This document shows, piece by piece, positions 25,816 to 36,554 of a DNA stretch of 64,000 nt (position 1 is the first letter of the stretch; each line of letters begins with the position of its first letter). Under the pieces are notes generated by a model. The model made no database searches. It worked only from the letters and a program-made list of their open reading frames with translations, and was not told where the DNA came from. The DNA lies in assembly GCA_030431635.1 (NCBI GenBank), contig JAUIIL010000004.1, positions 62,001 through 126,000 of the forward strand, given 5' to 3'. The translations under genes were made by a program, and so were the position numbers. Source of the DNA: Bacteriovoracia bacterium. GTDB lineage: Bacteria; Bdellovibrionota; Bacteriovoracia; Bacteriovoracales; Bacteriovoracaceae.

Positions 25816-27918
25816 ATGAAATTTTTAAGTACTTTATTTTTTCTTTTTCTCACTTCCACTAGCTATGGGGCCAATGCTTCTTATTCTAAAGAACTCATTT
25901 TAGGAAATATCTTAAAAGGAACTTTGGAGGGGATGCATCTTAGTAGCAAAAAAATTGATGATGATCTTTCTCAAAAAGCATTCAAGCTTTATATTGAGAG
26001 GGTTGATTATGGAAAACAATTTCTTATCAAGTCAGATATTCAAGAACTTGAGAAATTTAGAAATGAATTTGACGATCAGCTCTCTTCAGGAAAACTAAAG
26101 GTTGTCAGTAAGACTGAAGAAATATTTAAGTCACGTCTAAAAGAAGTGGAAGGTTATGTAAAAAAAATTCTTGAAAAAGGCTTTGATTTAAAAAAGAAAG
26201 AGACACTTGAGACAGACCCTGAAAAAAGAGAATTTCAAGAAAATGCAAAAGGTTTACAAGAACTTTGGGCCAAGCTACTTAAATATGATGTACTTGGTCG
26301 TTATGCAGATCTTCAAGAAGAGCAAGAGACTGAAAAGAAAGAGAAAAGTAAAAAGAAGAAGAAATTTACTCCTAAATCAGAGAATAAACTTGTTGCTGAA
26401 GCGATCGAAAAAACAAAAAAGAGTTATAAACGTATTTTTAAGAGGCTTAAAAAAGAGCGCCATGAGGATTATACGGAGAGATTCTATAACTCTTTAACTC
26501 GCGTTTTTGATCCCCATACTCACTACCTTCCACCTGATGACAAAGAAGACTTTGATATTGATATTAGTGGAAAGTTAGAAGGAATTGGAGCTGTTCTAAG
26601 GGAAGAGGACTCTTATATTATTGTAGAGAGGATTGTTCCAGGGAGTGCTTCTTGGAAACAAAAAGAACTGAAAGCCGGTGATAAAATTTTAATGGTTGGG
26701 GAAGGAAAGAAAGATCCCGTCGATATTGTGAACATGCCTCTAAGGGACGCTGTTAAACTCATTAGAGGGAAAAAGGGAACAACGGTTAAATTAACAGTTA
26801 AAAAACCTTCGGGGGATACAAGTGTGATTCCCATTATTCGAGATGTTGTTCAAATTGCTGAATCATATGTCAAAGGATCAATTCTAGAGCATAAGAAACT
26901 AGATAAGAAAGTTGGGTATATAAAAGTGCCTAAGTTTTATCGTGATTTTAATGATCCAGCTGGAAGAAACTGTACTGATGACGTTCGTAAAGAACTTGTA
27001 AAGTTCAATGAAAAAAATGTTGATGGAGTCATTCTTGACTTAAGAAATAATGGTGGAGGCGCTCTGGATGATGCCAGAATGATGTCAGGTCTATTTCTTG
27101 GTAAGGGTCCTATTGTTCAAGTAAAAGCTAGTTCTGGAGCGGTTGAAGTTCTCAAAAGCACAGATCCAAACGTTGTTTTTACAAAACCAGTGATTGTTCT
27201 TATTAATAAATTGAGTGCTTCTGCTTCAGAGATTGTCGCAGCAGCTTTGCAAGACTATAAAAGGGCCTTAGTTGTTGGGGGAGAGTTTTCTCACGGAAAA
27301 GGGACGGTACAAGCTGTGATTGATTTAGATGCTTATCTTTCTCCAATGGCCAAAAGCTATTCCCCTTTGGGAGCATTAAAAATTACCATCCAAAAGTTTT
27401 ATAGAGTTAATGGAAGCTCAACTCAGTATAAAGGAGTCACTCCAGATGTGATTCTACCTGACCCATACTCTTACTTAGAAACAGGTGAAAAGTACTTAGA
27501 TTATTCACTGCCTTGGGCAAAAGTGAATTCTGTTCCTTTTACAGAATGGAATAAATTTACTTTTAATTCGGAAAAATTAAATGAGTTAAGCCAAAAAAGA
27601 ATTAAAGAGAACAAGAAGTTTCAAAAAATTGATGAAAGTAATCAGTGGTATGCCAAAAGAAAAAAAGAAACAGTAAAAATTCTTACTCTCAACGATTACA
27701 CAACAGAGAGAAAGAAAGTTAAGAAAGAGATTGAAGGACATAAAATAGATGAGGAGATTGAAGATATTATCATCACTGAGTTTAAAAAGGCAAAGACAGA
27801 TGTCGAGAAAGAGAAGTCTAAGGAATACAAAAAAGAACTCTCATCAGACCCTATGATTGAGGAATCCCTCTTTATTATGCAAGACATGATTGGTGAAGTG
27901 AAAACTGCCAGTAAATAG
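25816..27918 (+). CDS. prc: Carboxy-terminal (tail-specific) processing protease, Prc type (S41A)
   Basis: Periplasmic serine protease that trims or degrades envelope proteins from the C-terminus. A signal peptide (MKFLSTLFFLFLTSTSYG) is followed by the Prc N-terminal helical domain, a PDZ domain near residues 245-340 (GIGAVLREEDSYIIVERIVPG), and the S41 catalytic core. The core has LDLRNNGGG and SASASEIVAAALQDY with the nucleophile Ser, then the general-base Lys in SHGKGTVQ. A helical C-terminal Prc domain completes it. Length 700 fits Prc (about 680) and not the shorter CtpA type. A highly basic Lys-rich stretch (KKEKSKKKKKF near residue 175) is an oddity. Role in envelope remodelling is inferred. 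Confidence 0.93.
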   Translation: MKFLSTLFFLFLTSTSYGANASYSKELILGNILKGTLEGMHLSSKKIDDDLSQKAFKLYIERVDYGKQFLIKSDIQELEKFRNEFDDQLSSGKLKVVSKTEEIFKSRLKEVEGYVKKILEKGFDLKKKETLETDPEKREFQENAKGLQELWAKLLKYDVLGRYADLQEEQETEKKEKSKKKKKFTPKSENKLVAEAIEKTKKSYKRIFKRLKKERHEDYTERFYNSLTRVFDPHTHYLPPDDKEDFDIDISGKLEGIGAVLREEDSYIIVERIVPGSASWKQKELKAGDKILMVGEGKKDPVDIVNMPLRDAVKLIRGKKGTTVKLTVKKPSGDTSVIPIIRDVVQIAESYVKGSILEHKKLDKKVGYIKVPKFYRDFNDPAGRNCTDDVRKELVKFNEKNVDGVILDLRNNGGGALDDARMMSGLFLGKGPIVQVKASSGAVEVLKSTDPNVVFTKPVIVLINKLSASASEIVAAALQDYKRALVVGGEFSHGKGTVQAVIDLDAYLSPMAKSYSPLGALKITIQKFYRVNGSSTQYKGVTPDVILPDPYSYLETGEKYLDYSLPWAKVNSVPFTEWNKFTFNSEKLNELSQKRIKENKKFQKIDESNQWYAKRKKETVKILTLNDYTTERKKVKKEIEGHKIDEEIEDIIITEFKKAKTDVEKEKSKEYKKELSSDPMIEESLFIMQDMIGEVKTASK

Positions 27919-27922
27919 GTCA

Positions 27923-27951
27923 TTGCAATAATCAAGTGAAAAAGCTATTCT
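27923..27951 (+). promoter_or_regulatory. Candidate promoter of the methyltransferase gene
   Basis: TTGCAA (27923-27928), 17-base spacer, TATTCT (27946-27951); each box matches consensus at four of six. Predicted start near 27958 would lie inside the left arm of the hairpin at 27955-27980. Confidence 0.35.
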
Positions 27952-27954
27952 AAT

Positions 27955-27980
27955 GCCCATAATCTGGAGAAATTATGGGC
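27955..27980 (+). promoter_or_regulatory. Hairpin holding the start codon of the methyltransferase gene
   Basis: Perfect 9-bp stem: GCCCATAAT (27955-27963) with ATTATGGGC (27972-27980). The GGAG ribosome site lies in the 8-base loop and the ATG (27975) in the right arm. Confidence 0.5.
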
Positions 27981-28778
27981 AAAAAGAAAGAAGCGAAAGC
28001 TTTTGACAAGCATTACTATTACGAAAAAGCCGTTCAGAATCCCTCGCATGAAGTTGAATTTCTGGCCAAAGAGTACAAAAGACTAAGAAAAAGAAAAGCC
28101 GTTTCTTTAAGAGAGGATTTTGGAGGAACTGGATTTTTGTCTTGTGAGTGGGTTATGGATGCCAAATCAAATACCGCTGTTGCCATTGATCTAGATGATG
28201 ACCCTATTGAGTATGGGAAAAAGAAGCATTACGCTCGCTTGAGCGCTAATGAGCAAAAAAGAATGAATTATATCAAGGGCAACGTCCTTGATGAGAACAA
28301 TCCTTCTGCTGATATTATCTGCGCCTTTAACTTCTCTTACTTCATCTTTAAAAAAAGAACAGCTTTGTTAAATTATTTTCGCTCTGTGCGAAAAAAAATG
28401 GGGCCAGAGAGTGTTTTTTTTCTCGACTTGTTTGGCGGCCCTGAGTCTCAAACTCTTATGGAAGAGGAAACTGAACATGAAAGCTTTAGTTACTATTGGG
28501 ACTGCCAGAAATTCAATCCTCTCACGAATGAATGTACTTTTGCGATTCACTTTAAAGACGCTCAAGGGAAAAAACATAAAAATGCGTTTGTTTATCATTG
28601 GCGACTGTGGTCAATGCCAGAGTTAAGAGATCTCCTTATTGAAGCTGGTTTTTCTCAAACAATCGCGTACTGGGAAGAAGACGATGAAGATGATGAGGGT
28701 GGAAATGGAACTTTTTATCCCTCTGAAGAAGAAGAAAATTGCGAGTCTTGGGTAACCTATATTGCCGCTCTCCCTTAA
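27975..28778 (+). CDS. SAM-dependent methyltransferase, class I
   Basis: Cytoplasmic methyltransferase of unknown substrate. The 267 residues contain motif I as LREDFGGTGFLSCEW near 42-56 (a FGGTG variant of the glycine loop), an acidic motif II VAIDLDDDP, and a motif IV-like IICAFNFSY. The C-terminal part ends with an acidic insertion (EEDDEDDEGG) near residue 240. GGAGAA precedes the ATG but both sit in a hairpin. Stands between prc and the mutA operon, 31 bases upstream of mutA, so it could be part of that transcript. Substrate assignment (RNA, protein, lipid) is not possible from these motifs. Confidence 0.78.
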   Translation: MGKKKEAKAFDKHYYYEKAVQNPSHEVEFLAKEYKRLRKRKAVSLREDFGGTGFLSCEWVMDAKSNTAVAIDLDDDPIEYGKKKHYARLSANEQKRMNYIKGNVLDENNPSADIICAFNFSYFIFKKRTALLNYFRSVRKKMGPESVFFLDLFGGPESQTLMEEETEHESFSYYWDCQKFNPLTNECTFAIHFKDAQGKKHKNAFVYHWRLWSMPELRDLLIEAGFSQTIAYWEEDDEDDEGGNGTFYPSEEEENCESWVTYIAALP

Positions 28779-28809
28779 TCAATGTAAACTGTGCTAAAAG
28801 TTGGCCCCT

Positions 28810-30867
28810 ATGACTGATAGCATAATTAACTTTCAATCAGCTTTTCCTCCACAGGATGAAGTAAGTTGGCAGCAAATCTTGGCCGCTTCGCTCAAAAATA
28901 TTGATAGTTCAAATTCACTACTTAAAGAAACGTTTGAAGGCTTTAGTTTAAAAGGTCTTTATCACACTGAAAATACAACATACTTTTCTAATCACTCTGG
29001 TTTTCCTGGGGCCTATCCTTTTTTAAGAGGTGATAAAACAACCGGTAACAGAAAAAAGAGTTGGGTTATTTCTCAAAGTTTTCAAACAGAGGATAAAAAT
29101 CAACTTAATAAGTTTATCAAAGAAGCTTTTGTTTATGGGGTAGGTAATATCCACTTAGATTTTGATAGAACTTCAAGTTTAAGTAGGGGGTTAAAGAGTA
29201 GTAATGACTTGAAGGATATTTTTGATGAAGTTGATTGGAAGGGTAAGCACTTCTCATTTCAATTTTATGATGACTTTCTTCTAGGCTCTACTTTTCTCAT
29301 GGATTTTCTTCAGAGGGTTTTAGAACAAAAAAGCGAGAATTTTCATATTCATAACGATCCTTATTACTGTTTGCTTTTAAAAGGTAAGCTTCCTTTTTCA
29401 ATGGAGAGAGTTTTCTCTCATGTAGCAGAGGTTTGCCATACTTTAGAACAAACATCAGATTCACTTAAGGGGTTGATGATTTCAACTTCTCTCTACCATA
29501 ATAGTGGTGCTAGTTACTCTCAGGAAATTGCGTACGCCCTGGCCAGTTTAGTCGATTACTTAGAGCAGTTAAAAAAATCACCATTAAAACTTGAAAAAAT
29601 TCTCTCGCAAATTGTTTTTGAATTTAGTTTTGATGCGAATATTTTTCTAAATGTGGCCAAGATAAGGGCTTTTCGTTTTCTTTATCACAAAATTCTTCAA
29701 ACTTATGGAATCGAGGATAAAAAGCAATTTCCTTGTTATATAAAAGTCGTGAGTTCAAAAAGAATGCTAAGTCTCTACGATGCCTGGACCAACATGATGA
29801 GAATTAGTAGTGCCAGTTTCGCAGCAGCTTTATCTGATGTTGATATGATAGAGACTTTCACTCATGATAGTGTTTTACTAGAGAACTATTCTGCTAAAAA
29901 AGAGTATGATCAAGAACTCTCTTACCGTCTAAGCCGCAATATTAGTCATATTTTAAAAGATGAATCTTATCTTTCAAAAGTCATCGACCCAACTGGTGGA
30001 AGTTACTTTATTGAAGAACTGACTCATCAATTAAGTGAAAAAGCTTGGCAGCTATTTTTACAGATTGAATTGAAGGGAGGAATGGGGAAGGCCATTACCG
30101 AAGGAATGATTCAAAGTGAAATTGCAAAAGTTAAAAAGCTCAGGATTGATAAGGTTAACAAAAGAAAAACAAAAATCACTGGAGTTACTCAGTTCTCTCA
30201 AAGAAATGAAGTCCTCAGCGAGAATTGGGAAGAAAAGAAAAGACCTTCGTACCATATAGAAGAAAAAGACTGCTCGAGTGATTTGATGAAAAAATTAGTT
30301 CAATCGGCCAGAGACTATACTCTCTTTCAAGGGGCGAAAGGAGATCTGATTCATAGCCTTTTTGATGTTTATAGGGATGGGTTGAGTTTTGAAAAAGCAG
30401 CTCAAATACTCCATTCACAGAGTCGACCTATATCGGCAGAAAAATTAAACGTGTTTCGTTTGTCTCAAGACTTTGAAAAACTCAGATGGGAATATGAATC
30501 GTTAGAGCGAAAAGTAGAGGTAAATCTTGTAATCGTAGGAGATTATGCTTCTTTGAACGCAAGAATAAATTTTTGTCGGGATGTTTTTGAAGTGATGGGT
30601 CTTAAATGTCATGAAATCCACGTTTCTGAAAATACTGAGCAATGGCCAGCTGAGAAGATATGCGCTCAAGGAGCAGTCTTGATTTGCTCAGACTCTTTGA
30701 GGACCGAAAATGAGAAGAAACTTCTCTCTATTTTAACAAAAGACTGTGTTAAGGTTTTTACAGCTGGTCAGCCTTTTGAGAAGCAGAAGACAAAACCTCT
30801 TTATCTGGGTTGTGATATCTATCAATTATTAGAGGACTTTCTCCATCACGTAAAGGAGGGCAAATGA
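28810..30867 (+). CDS. mutA: Methylmalonyl-CoA mutase small subunit
   Basis: Non-catalytic partner of MutB in the heterodimeric adenosylcobalamin enzyme that interconverts methylmalonyl-CoA and succinyl-CoA. The 685 residues keep the mutase barrel ([13 protein letters not shown], the [15 protein letters not shown] motif near residue 393). In the C-terminal flavodoxin-like domain the cobalamin-binding DxHxxG is absent, as expected for the small subunit. ATG at 28810 was preferred over TTG at 28801; neither has a strong ribosome site. The stop overlaps mutB as ATGA. First gene of mutA-mutB-meaB and a coupled exported protein. Confidence 0.93.
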   Translation: MTDSIINFQSAFPPQDEVSWQQILAASLKNIDSSNSLLKETFEGFSLKGLYHTENTTYFSNHSGFPGAYPFLRGDKTTGNRKKSWVISQSFQTEDKNQLNKFIKEAFVYGVGNIHLDFDRTSSLSRGLKSSNDLKDIFDEVDWKGKHFSFQFYDDFLLGSTFLMDFLQRVLEQKSENFHIHNDPYYCLLLKGKLPFSMERVFSHVAEVCHTLEQTSDSLKGLMISTSLYHNSGASYSQEIAYALASLVDYLEQLKKSPLKLEKILSQIVFEFSFDANIFLNVAKIRAFRFLYHKILQTYGIEDKKQFPCYIKVVSSKRMLSLYDAWTNMMRISSASFAAALSDVDMIETFTHDSVLLENYSAKKEYDQELSYRLSRNISHILKDESYLSKVIDPTGGSYFIEELTHQLSEKAWQLFLQIELKGGMGKAITEGMIQSEIAKVKKLRIDKVNKRKTKITGVTQFSQRNEVLSENWEEKKRPSYHIEEKDCSSDLMKKLVQSARDYTLFQGAKGDLIHSLFDVYRDGLSFEKAAQILHSQSRPISAEKLNVFRLSQDFEKLRWEYESLERKVEVNLVIVGDYASLNARINFCRDVFEVMGLKCHEIHVSENTEQWPAEKICAQGAVLICSDSLRTENEKKLLSILTKDCVKVFTAGQPFEKQKTKPLYLGCDIYQLLEDFLHHVKEGK

Positions 30868-33053
30868 GCCGCCCTTCATTTAACAAAATAGATCTTTTTG
30901 GTGAAGAGCATAAGAAAAAAACTCTCTCCAAAAATAGAAAGAAATGGATAAAGCATGCGGAGGATGATTTTGAAGGAGAGATAGAGGACTTTGCTTATCA
31001 CACTCCTGAAACAATAGAATTTTCTCCCTTATATACTTCTGAGGATATTAAAGATTTAGGAGTTGAAAAAACTTTCCCAGGGCTTGCTCCCTTTGTAAGA
31101 GGCCCTTATCCTTCGATGTACTTGAGTCGTCCTTGGACTATTAGGCAATATGCAGGGTTTTCTACAGCTGAAGAAAGTAATGCCTTTTATAAAAAGAATC
31201 TTGCTAAAGGGCAAAGAGGTCTCTCCATTGCCTTTGATCTCGCAACTCATAGAGGCTATGACTCTGACCACCCTCGTGTGATTGGTGATGTTGGAATGGC
31301 CGGTGTTGCTATTGATTCTATTTATGACATGCGAGTTTTATTTGATGGTATTCCCCTTGAAAAGATGAGTGTTTCAATGACGATGAATGGAGCGGTCTTA
31401 CCAATCCTAGCGATGTATATTGTTGCTGGGCTTGAGCAAGGGGCCGAGCTATCTTCTTTAAGTGGGACAATTCAAAATGATATCTTAAAAGAGTTTATGG
31501 TGAGAAATACCTATATTTACCCACCAGCTCCTTCGATGAAAATTATTGCAGACATTTTTCAGTTCACTTCAAGCCATATGCCTAAATTTAATAGCATTAG
31601 TATTTCTGGTTATCATATGCAAGAAGCTGGTGCTACGGCTGATTTAGAATTGGCCTATACTCTTGCTGATGGAATTGATTACATTAGAACTGGAGTTAAT
31701 GCAGGAATTAGTATTGATAAATTTGCACCAAGGCTTTCTTTTTTCTGGGCCATAGGAATGAACTATTTTATGGAAGTGGCCAAACTAAGAGCAGCAAGAC
31801 TCTTATGGGCCTATCTTGTTCAAGGTTTTAATCCTAAGGACCCTCGTTCACTTTGCTTGAGAACTCATTGTCAAACTTCAGGATGGTCTCTGACGGCCAA
31901 AGATCTTTTCAATAATGTGATAAGAACGAATATTGAAGCCATGGCCGCGGCCCATGGACATACTCAGTCTCTTCATACGAACTCTCTAGATGAAGCCCTG
32001 GCTCTACCTACTGAATTTAGTGCTCGTATTGCTCGTAATACGCAAATTTTCCTTCAAGAAGAGTCAGGAGCTTGTGATGTGGTGGATCCATGGGGAGGAA
32101 GTTATTTTGTTGAAAAATTAACTAACGATCTGGCCCAAAGAGCGATGAAGCATATTAAAGAGATCGAATCTTTTGGGGGTATGGCCAAGGCCATTGAAGC
32201 TGGAATTCCTAAGATGCGTATTGAGGAGGCTTCAGCTCGTATTCAAGCTCGAATTGATTCAGGCAAACAACCCATCATAGGGGTTAATAAGTTTATTTTT
32301 GATGGCAAGGAAGATATTCCTGTTTTAAAAGTCGATAACACCCAAGTACGGGAAGCTCAAATTAAGAGATTAGAAAAACTTAAGAGCGAGAGGAATCAAA
32401 AAAATGTGACAGAAGCTCTGGATGCTTTAACGAAAGCAGCTCAGACATCTGAAGGGAATTTGTTGGAATTAAGTATTAAAGCAGCTCAGGCCAAATGTAC
32501 TGTAGGAGAAATCTCTTATGCGATTGAAAAAGTCTTTGGCAGGCACCAAGCTGATATTAAAATAATAAAAGGGGTGTACTCATCTGAACTTAATAAGGAG
32601 TCACAGGATTTGGAAGAAATAGAGCATTTAATTGAAGAATTTTTAAATCAAGAAGGAAGAAGACCAAGAATCTTGTTGGCCAAAATGGGGCAGGATGGTC
32701 ATGACAGAGGCCAAAAAGTCATTGCGACAGCATTTGCAGATTTGGGTTTTGATGTTGATATCGGTCCTTTATTTCAAACCCCTGAAGAGAGTGCTAAGCA
32801 AGCAATTGAAAATGATGTTCATATAATCGGAGTGAGTTCCCTCGCTGCTGGTCACTTAAGTCTTGTTCCAGCTCTTAAGAAGGCCCTAAAAAATCTTGGC
32901 CGTGAAGATATTACTATTGTTGTTGGTGGAGTTATACCTCCGCAAGATTATGAACTTCTTTATAATATGGGAGTCGTTCAAGTCTTTGGCCCAGGAACTG
33001 TTATTTCTGAAGCGGCCATAAAGCTGTTGAAATACTTATTAGATAGGAAATAG
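30864..33053 (+). CDS. mutB: Methylmalonyl-CoA mutase large (catalytic) subunit
   Basis: Adenosylcobalamin-dependent radical isomerase linking propionate, odd-chain fatty acid and branched amino-acid breakdown to the TCA cycle. 729 residues. The TIM-barrel part has [23 protein letters not shown] and [11 protein letters not shown], with the [10 protein letters not shown] motif. The C-terminal cobalamin domain has GQDGHDRG, with the lower-ligand His near residue 613, then GVSSLAAGH and VVGGVIP. AAAGGAGG before the ATG is a strong ribosome site, and the ATG overlaps the mutA stop. The meaB ATG follows its stop directly. Confidence 0.97.
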   Translation: MSRPSFNKIDLFGEEHKKKTLSKNRKKWIKHAEDDFEGEIEDFAYHTPETIEFSPLYTSEDIKDLGVEKTFPGLAPFVRGPYPSMYLSRPWTIRQYAGFSTAEESNAFYKKNLAKGQRGLSIAFDLATHRGYDSDHPRVIGDVGMAGVAIDSIYDMRVLFDGIPLEKMSVSMTMNGAVLPILAMYIVAGLEQGAELSSLSGTIQNDILKEFMVRNTYIYPPAPSMKIIADIFQFTSSHMPKFNSISISGYHMQEAGATADLELAYTLADGIDYIRTGVNAGISIDKFAPRLSFFWAIGMNYFMEVAKLRAARLLWAYLVQGFNPKDPRSLCLRTHCQTSGWSLTAKDLFNNVIRTNIEAMAAAHGHTQSLHTNSLDEALALPTEFSARIARNTQIFLQEESGACDVVDPWGGSYFVEKLTNDLAQRAMKHIKEIESFGGMAKAIEAGIPKMRIEEASARIQARIDSGKQPIIGVNKFIFDGKEDIPVLKVDNTQVREAQIKRLEKLKSERNQKNVTEALDALTKAAQTSEGNLLELSIKAAQAKCTVGEISYAIEKVFGRHQADIKIIKGVYSSELNKESQDLEEIEHLIEEFLNQEGRRPRILLAKMGQDGHDRGQKVIATAFADLGFDVDIGPLFQTPEESAKQAIENDVHIIGVSSLAAGHLSLVPALKKALKNLGREDITIVVGGVIPPQDYELLYNMGVVQVFGPGTVISEAAIKLLKYLLDRK

Positions 33054-34040
33054 ATGCTAACGAAAGAAGAATTTGTAAAAGGGATTCTTGACGGTAACAC
33101 AACCATTTTGGCCAGGGCCATTACCTTAGTTGAAAGCCGTCATCAAGAGCATCAAGCTCTTGCTAGTGATATTCTCAATGAGGTTCTTCCTTTCACGGGG
33201 AACGCTCAAAGAATTGGAATTAGCGGTATTCCTGGAGTTGGTAAAAGTACTTTTATTGAAAGCTATGGAGAGTTTCTCATTCGAGAAAAGAATAGAAGCA
33301 TCGCGATTTTGGCCATCGATCCTAGTAGTGAGAGAACAGGGGGAAGTATTCTTGGTGATAAAACAAGAATGTCTAAACTCTCTCAAAACCCCAAGGCCTT
33401 TATTCGACCTTCTCCCTCGTCTGGCCATTTAGGTGGAGTTGCCAAAAAAACCAGAGAATCCTTACTTCTTTGTGAAGCCTGTGGATTTGATACTATATTC
33501 ATTGAAACAGTTGGTGTTGGGCAATCAGAAACAATTGTTTCTCAGATGGTTGATTTTTTTATCCTCTTATTACAACCTGGGGCTGGTGATGATCTGCAAG
33601 GAATTAAAAGAGGGATAATGGAAGTCGCTGACTTAGTTTGTGTGAATAAATGTGACGGACAAAATGAGCACCTCTCCCAAATTGCGAGGCATGAGTACGA
33701 GAGGGCACTCCATATTTTGAAGAAAAGTGAAGATTTTATACCTGGAGTTCTTGAGATAAGTGCTTTATATGAAAAGGGACTCGATAAAGTTTACGAAGTG
33801 ATGGAGCATTTTTTTAGAGATTTTCACTCTTTAGTTAAAAAACGCAGAAGTGAAGGAGAGGTAAAGTGGCTTAAAGAGTTATTTTATCAAAAAATTGAAG
33901 GACTTATTCTTCAGGACCCTAAACTTTCAAAACTGTGGAGTGAAACAAACAAACAAGTTGCGGAATCTCAAGTGAGTGCTTCTTATGGTTCAGAGTTGCT
34001 TTTCTCTCAAGTCATCGAAGGTCTCAAGGGCAAGAAATGA
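33054..34040 (+). CDS. meaB: Methylmalonyl-CoA mutase-associated GTPase MeaB
   Basis: G-protein chaperone that guards loading and repair of the cobalamin cofactor in MutAB. 328 residues with the P-loop GIPGVGKST near residue 57, IDPSSERTGGSILGDKTRM (switch region), ETVGVGQSE (Walker B/switch III area) and NKCDG as the base-recognition motif. It begins at the base after the mutB stop and overlaps the next ATG as ATGA, so the three mutase genes and the following exported protein are one operon. Fits the MeaB/ArgK family in length and motif order. Confidence 0.96.
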   Translation: MLTKEEFVKGILDGNTTILARAITLVESRHQEHQALASDILNEVLPFTGNAQRIGISGIPGVGKSTFIESYGEFLIREKNRSIAILAIDPSSERTGGSILGDKTRMSKLSQNPKAFIRPSPSSGHLGGVAKKTRESLLLCEACGFDTIFIETVGVGQSETIVSQMVDFFILLLQPGAGDDLQGIKRGIMEVADLVCVNKCDGQNEHLSQIARHEYERALHILKKSEDFIPGVLEISALYEKGLDKVYEVMEHFFRDFHSLVKKRRSEGEVKWLKELFYQKIEGLILQDPKLSKLWSETNKQVAESQVSASYGSELLFSQVIEGLKGKK

Positions 34041-34723
34041 AGCTTTTTCTTCTTTTTTTTCCTCTTTTAAGTTTTGCTCAGTTTCTCCCTAAGGACTTAG
34101 AAAAAAAGTTTCATGTTCATTATCTCAAGAAAGAGCAATTGCTTAACCCTCAATATATGTCCCAATTCTCTAACGATGAAAGGAAAAAAGTTTTTTTTAC
34201 AAAGGGTGGACAACAAGTAGATTTAAAACTTTTAAGTGTGACTCTAAAAGGCAAAAGATTAAATACTATTGGAGATAAGGATATTCATCAATCAGTTTTT
34301 GGACTTATGGCAAGTGAAGAATTCATAAAAAAAATCAAATGGATTTCTTATCAAAAGAAAGTTTCACAGAAGAATTGCCAAAAACTTTTACCTCAGTATG
34401 ATAGCGAAACTTATCTTTATCAAAATAAGTTTGAGCAACGAAGTTTTGTGATCGAAACCCATCAACTTAATAACAAATTTAAATGCAGTACGAACTCCCA
34501 AAGACAATTTCTCTCCATGATGGAAAATGAGCAGTGCACCCTTTTGCAGTCGACTCATAGAGGATGTAAGGGAGAAAAACAACGTGGACTTTATCTTTTT
34601 AAAGAAGTAATAGGAAAGTTGGTTTATGAGAATTTCTCTTTTATCTTACTTGAAAAAGAAAAAGGTGTGTTGGTCTTAGAGTTGAACTCTAGCGGGGTCA
34701 AAAGAACCTTTAATTGGGATTAA
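34037..34723 (+). CDS. Exported protein of unknown function, coupled to meaB
   Basis: 228 residues with a Sec signal peptide (MKLFLLFFPLLSFAQ). The mature protein is basic, Lys/Gln-rich and has three Cys (QKNCQKLL, FKCSTNS, EQCTLLQ plus HRGCKGE), suggesting disulfides in the periplasm. No family recognised. Its ATG overlaps the meaB stop (ATGA at 34037-34040), an unexpected coupling between cytoplasmic cobalamin enzymology and an exported protein; probably a chance of compact packing. Ends three bases before the convergent deaminase-like gene, with no terminator. Confidence 0.7.
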   Translation: MKLFLLFFPLLSFAQFLPKDLEKKFHVHYLKKEQLLNPQYMSQFSNDERKKVFFTKGGQQVDLKLLSVTLKGKRLNTIGDKDIHQSVFGLMASEEFIKKIKWISYQKKVSQKNCQKLLPQYDSETYLYQNKFEQRSFVIETHQLNNKFKCSTNSQRQFLSMMENEQCTLLQSTHRGCKGEKQRGLYLFKEVIGKLVYENFSFILLEKEKGVLVLELNSSGVKRTFNWD

Positions 34724-34726
34724 TAT

Positions 34727-36358
34727 TTAGGCCGCTTTATCAAAAGACTCTCTCATTTTCCATAGTAACATACTTAAATAAGGTCTTCTGTGCTCTCCTG
34801 TTGCCACCATTAATAACTTTGTAATTTTGAGGTTAACAGGATCTGTAAAAAGTAAAATAAGAAGCTCTTGAAGATAATTCGTATTAAGCGTTATATAATT
34901 GTCTGTTCCTATTCCAAGACGAACTCCTTTCTTCTCCCACCATGAAAAAGGATGGTCCTTATAGTCAGGAAATGAGCCCGTTAGTTTAAGGTTTGAGGTT
35001 GGAAGAGCAATCAGGGAAACATTTTTATGAATCATTCGATTAAGAACGTCATGTTGGTAATGCTCTACTTCTCTAGCTGCATGAAACTTGGCCTTAATAA
35101 AGAAAACAATCTCTTCGTCGTTGAGGATTTCTCCTTTTATTAATTTTTCTTTCACTCCAGGACTAAAGGTCCAATCCATTTCCATAACTTCTTTATAATC
35201 ATTTGAGTTTTTTTTCAGTTTGCGACCGAGCTGATTATTTTTTAAAACTCTTTGAAACAGAGAGTGAAAATAAAAGTTGGGATTTATTCCTAGGCTTAAA
35301 CCATGCTCCAGAGTATCAATATGCCAAATGTTCATGGAGTTATCGACGGCCTGAACACCTTTTTTAAGACTGTGCCAAGTTTCACCATGGTGGCTTCTAA
35401 TTGAAAAACCCTTGTAATGCAGTTTTCTAAAGCCCCGTCTCATCACATCAAAATGCCCCTTTCTGTAGAGATTTTTTTCATTTCCTACAGTATCAACATC
35501 TGTGAGGTAAGGCGTAAGTTGAGGATTTCTTTTTAAAATATCGAGTATCTGATCAACTTGATAATCAAAATGCTCTTTTTTAGATTTAAATTTTACGTTA
35601 TCAAAAAAGAATTCTTCTTTACGGAAACAGGGAGAAAGAACAAAGTTAAACTGAGGGAATTCTTTCTTGAACTTCATAAACCCTTCATAAAGGCCAAGAA
35701 CAACCTCTTCCTCGCTTAATTCTTCACGACCAGGTATTTGTTCGCTTTCTATTGTGGCCGCACGGGAGAAAGTAAATTTGAGCCTGATTTTTCCAACGTT
35801 AAATTTGTGAAAGAGTTCACTGGCCATATGGTAGGCAGCTTCTTTGTGAACTTTTTTATCAACGAGAATTAGTTTGGGAATCAAGAGGATCTTTAGGTAC
35901 TCATCAAAAGCTTGGTCGTCTTTAAGTCGGATGAGTCTGTCAACATCTTCAACGCTTTGAATAGGAAGAGAGTCTTCCCCATAAGCTTGCTTAATTTTTT
36001 GTTCGTAAATATTTTTATGGGGCCCTTCTAAAAGTTTTTTTAACCTCGGATAAATAAATTCAGCAGAAAGAGAGCCTGTAAGATGAATGTGCTCTTCGTT
36101 GTATGGCAGGGGAAAATTTTTAAAAAACTCCTCCAGGGCATGAGCGACAGGATGATTAAAGAGTGTATTGATATCCATTTCATCTTGTTCATATCCACTC
36201 AAGAGTTTTCTAAATTCACTCAAGGACTTGTGAACGCTTGTGCTGATGTCAACAGCATCTCTTTGGCAAGCAAGCTCAAGAGTATCGGATAAAGAAATTC
36301 CATTTGTTTCGCTAATAATTTTCACCAATTGGTGGGTGAGATCGTTTAATAATTTCAT
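34727..36358 (-). CDS. Adenosine deaminase-superfamily amidohydrolase, long form
   Basis: Metal-dependent hydrolase of the adenosine/AMP deaminase group. The 543-residue product has HIHLTGS near residue 81 (metal His pair), SHHGETW near 330 (catalytic Glu), a DTLEHG segment (third metal ligand), LPTSN in place of the usual CPTSN, and GTDN in place of SDDP near the C-terminus. It is about 200 residues longer than ordinary adenosine deaminase because of an added N-terminal part and insertions. All catalytic positions seem to be present, so it is probably active, but the ligand-side changes leave the substrate open (adenosine, AMP, or another purine). No ribosome site was evident before ATG. Confidence 0.75.
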   Translation of the reverse strand: MKLLNDLTHQLVKIISETNGISLSDTLELACQRDAVDISTSVHKSLSEFRKLLSGYEQDEMDINTLFNHPVAHALEEFFKNFPLPYNEEHIHLTGSLSAEFIYPRLKKLLEGPHKNIYEQKIKQAYGEDSLPIQSVEDVDRLIRLKDDQAFDEYLKILLIPKLILVDKKVHKEAAYHMASELFHKFNVGKIRLKFTFSRAATIESEQIPGREELSEEEVVLGLYEGFMKFKKEFPQFNFVLSPCFRKEEFFFDNVKFKSKKEHFDYQVDQILDILKRNPQLTPYLTDVDTVGNEKNLYRKGHFDVMRRGFRKLHYKGFSIRSHHGETWHSLKKGVQAVDNSMNIWHIDTLEHGLSLGINPNFYFHSLFQRVLKNNQLGRKLKKNSNDYKEVMEMDWTFSPGVKEKLIKGEILNDEEIVFFIKAKFHAAREVEHYQHDVLNRMIHKNVSLIALPTSNLKLTGSFPDYKDHPFSWWEKKGVRLGIGTDNYITLNTNYLQELLILLFTDPVNLKITKLLMVATGEHRRPYLSMLLWKMRESFDKAA

Positions 36359-36554
36359 GATGTTAATTTATCGGTAAATTTCTGTAAGTTCTTAAGTAAC
36401 CTTCTGTTTTTTCATAAATATAAATGTAAGAAAAAGTCGGACTAAAGATGTCGACTATTGTAAATCGTTCAAGGTATGAAAGATTTATACATTTCTTATG
36501 GTGTGGGCATAAAGGCCTATTGAGAAACGTGAAAAACAGGGAAGAGGAGAGAGC

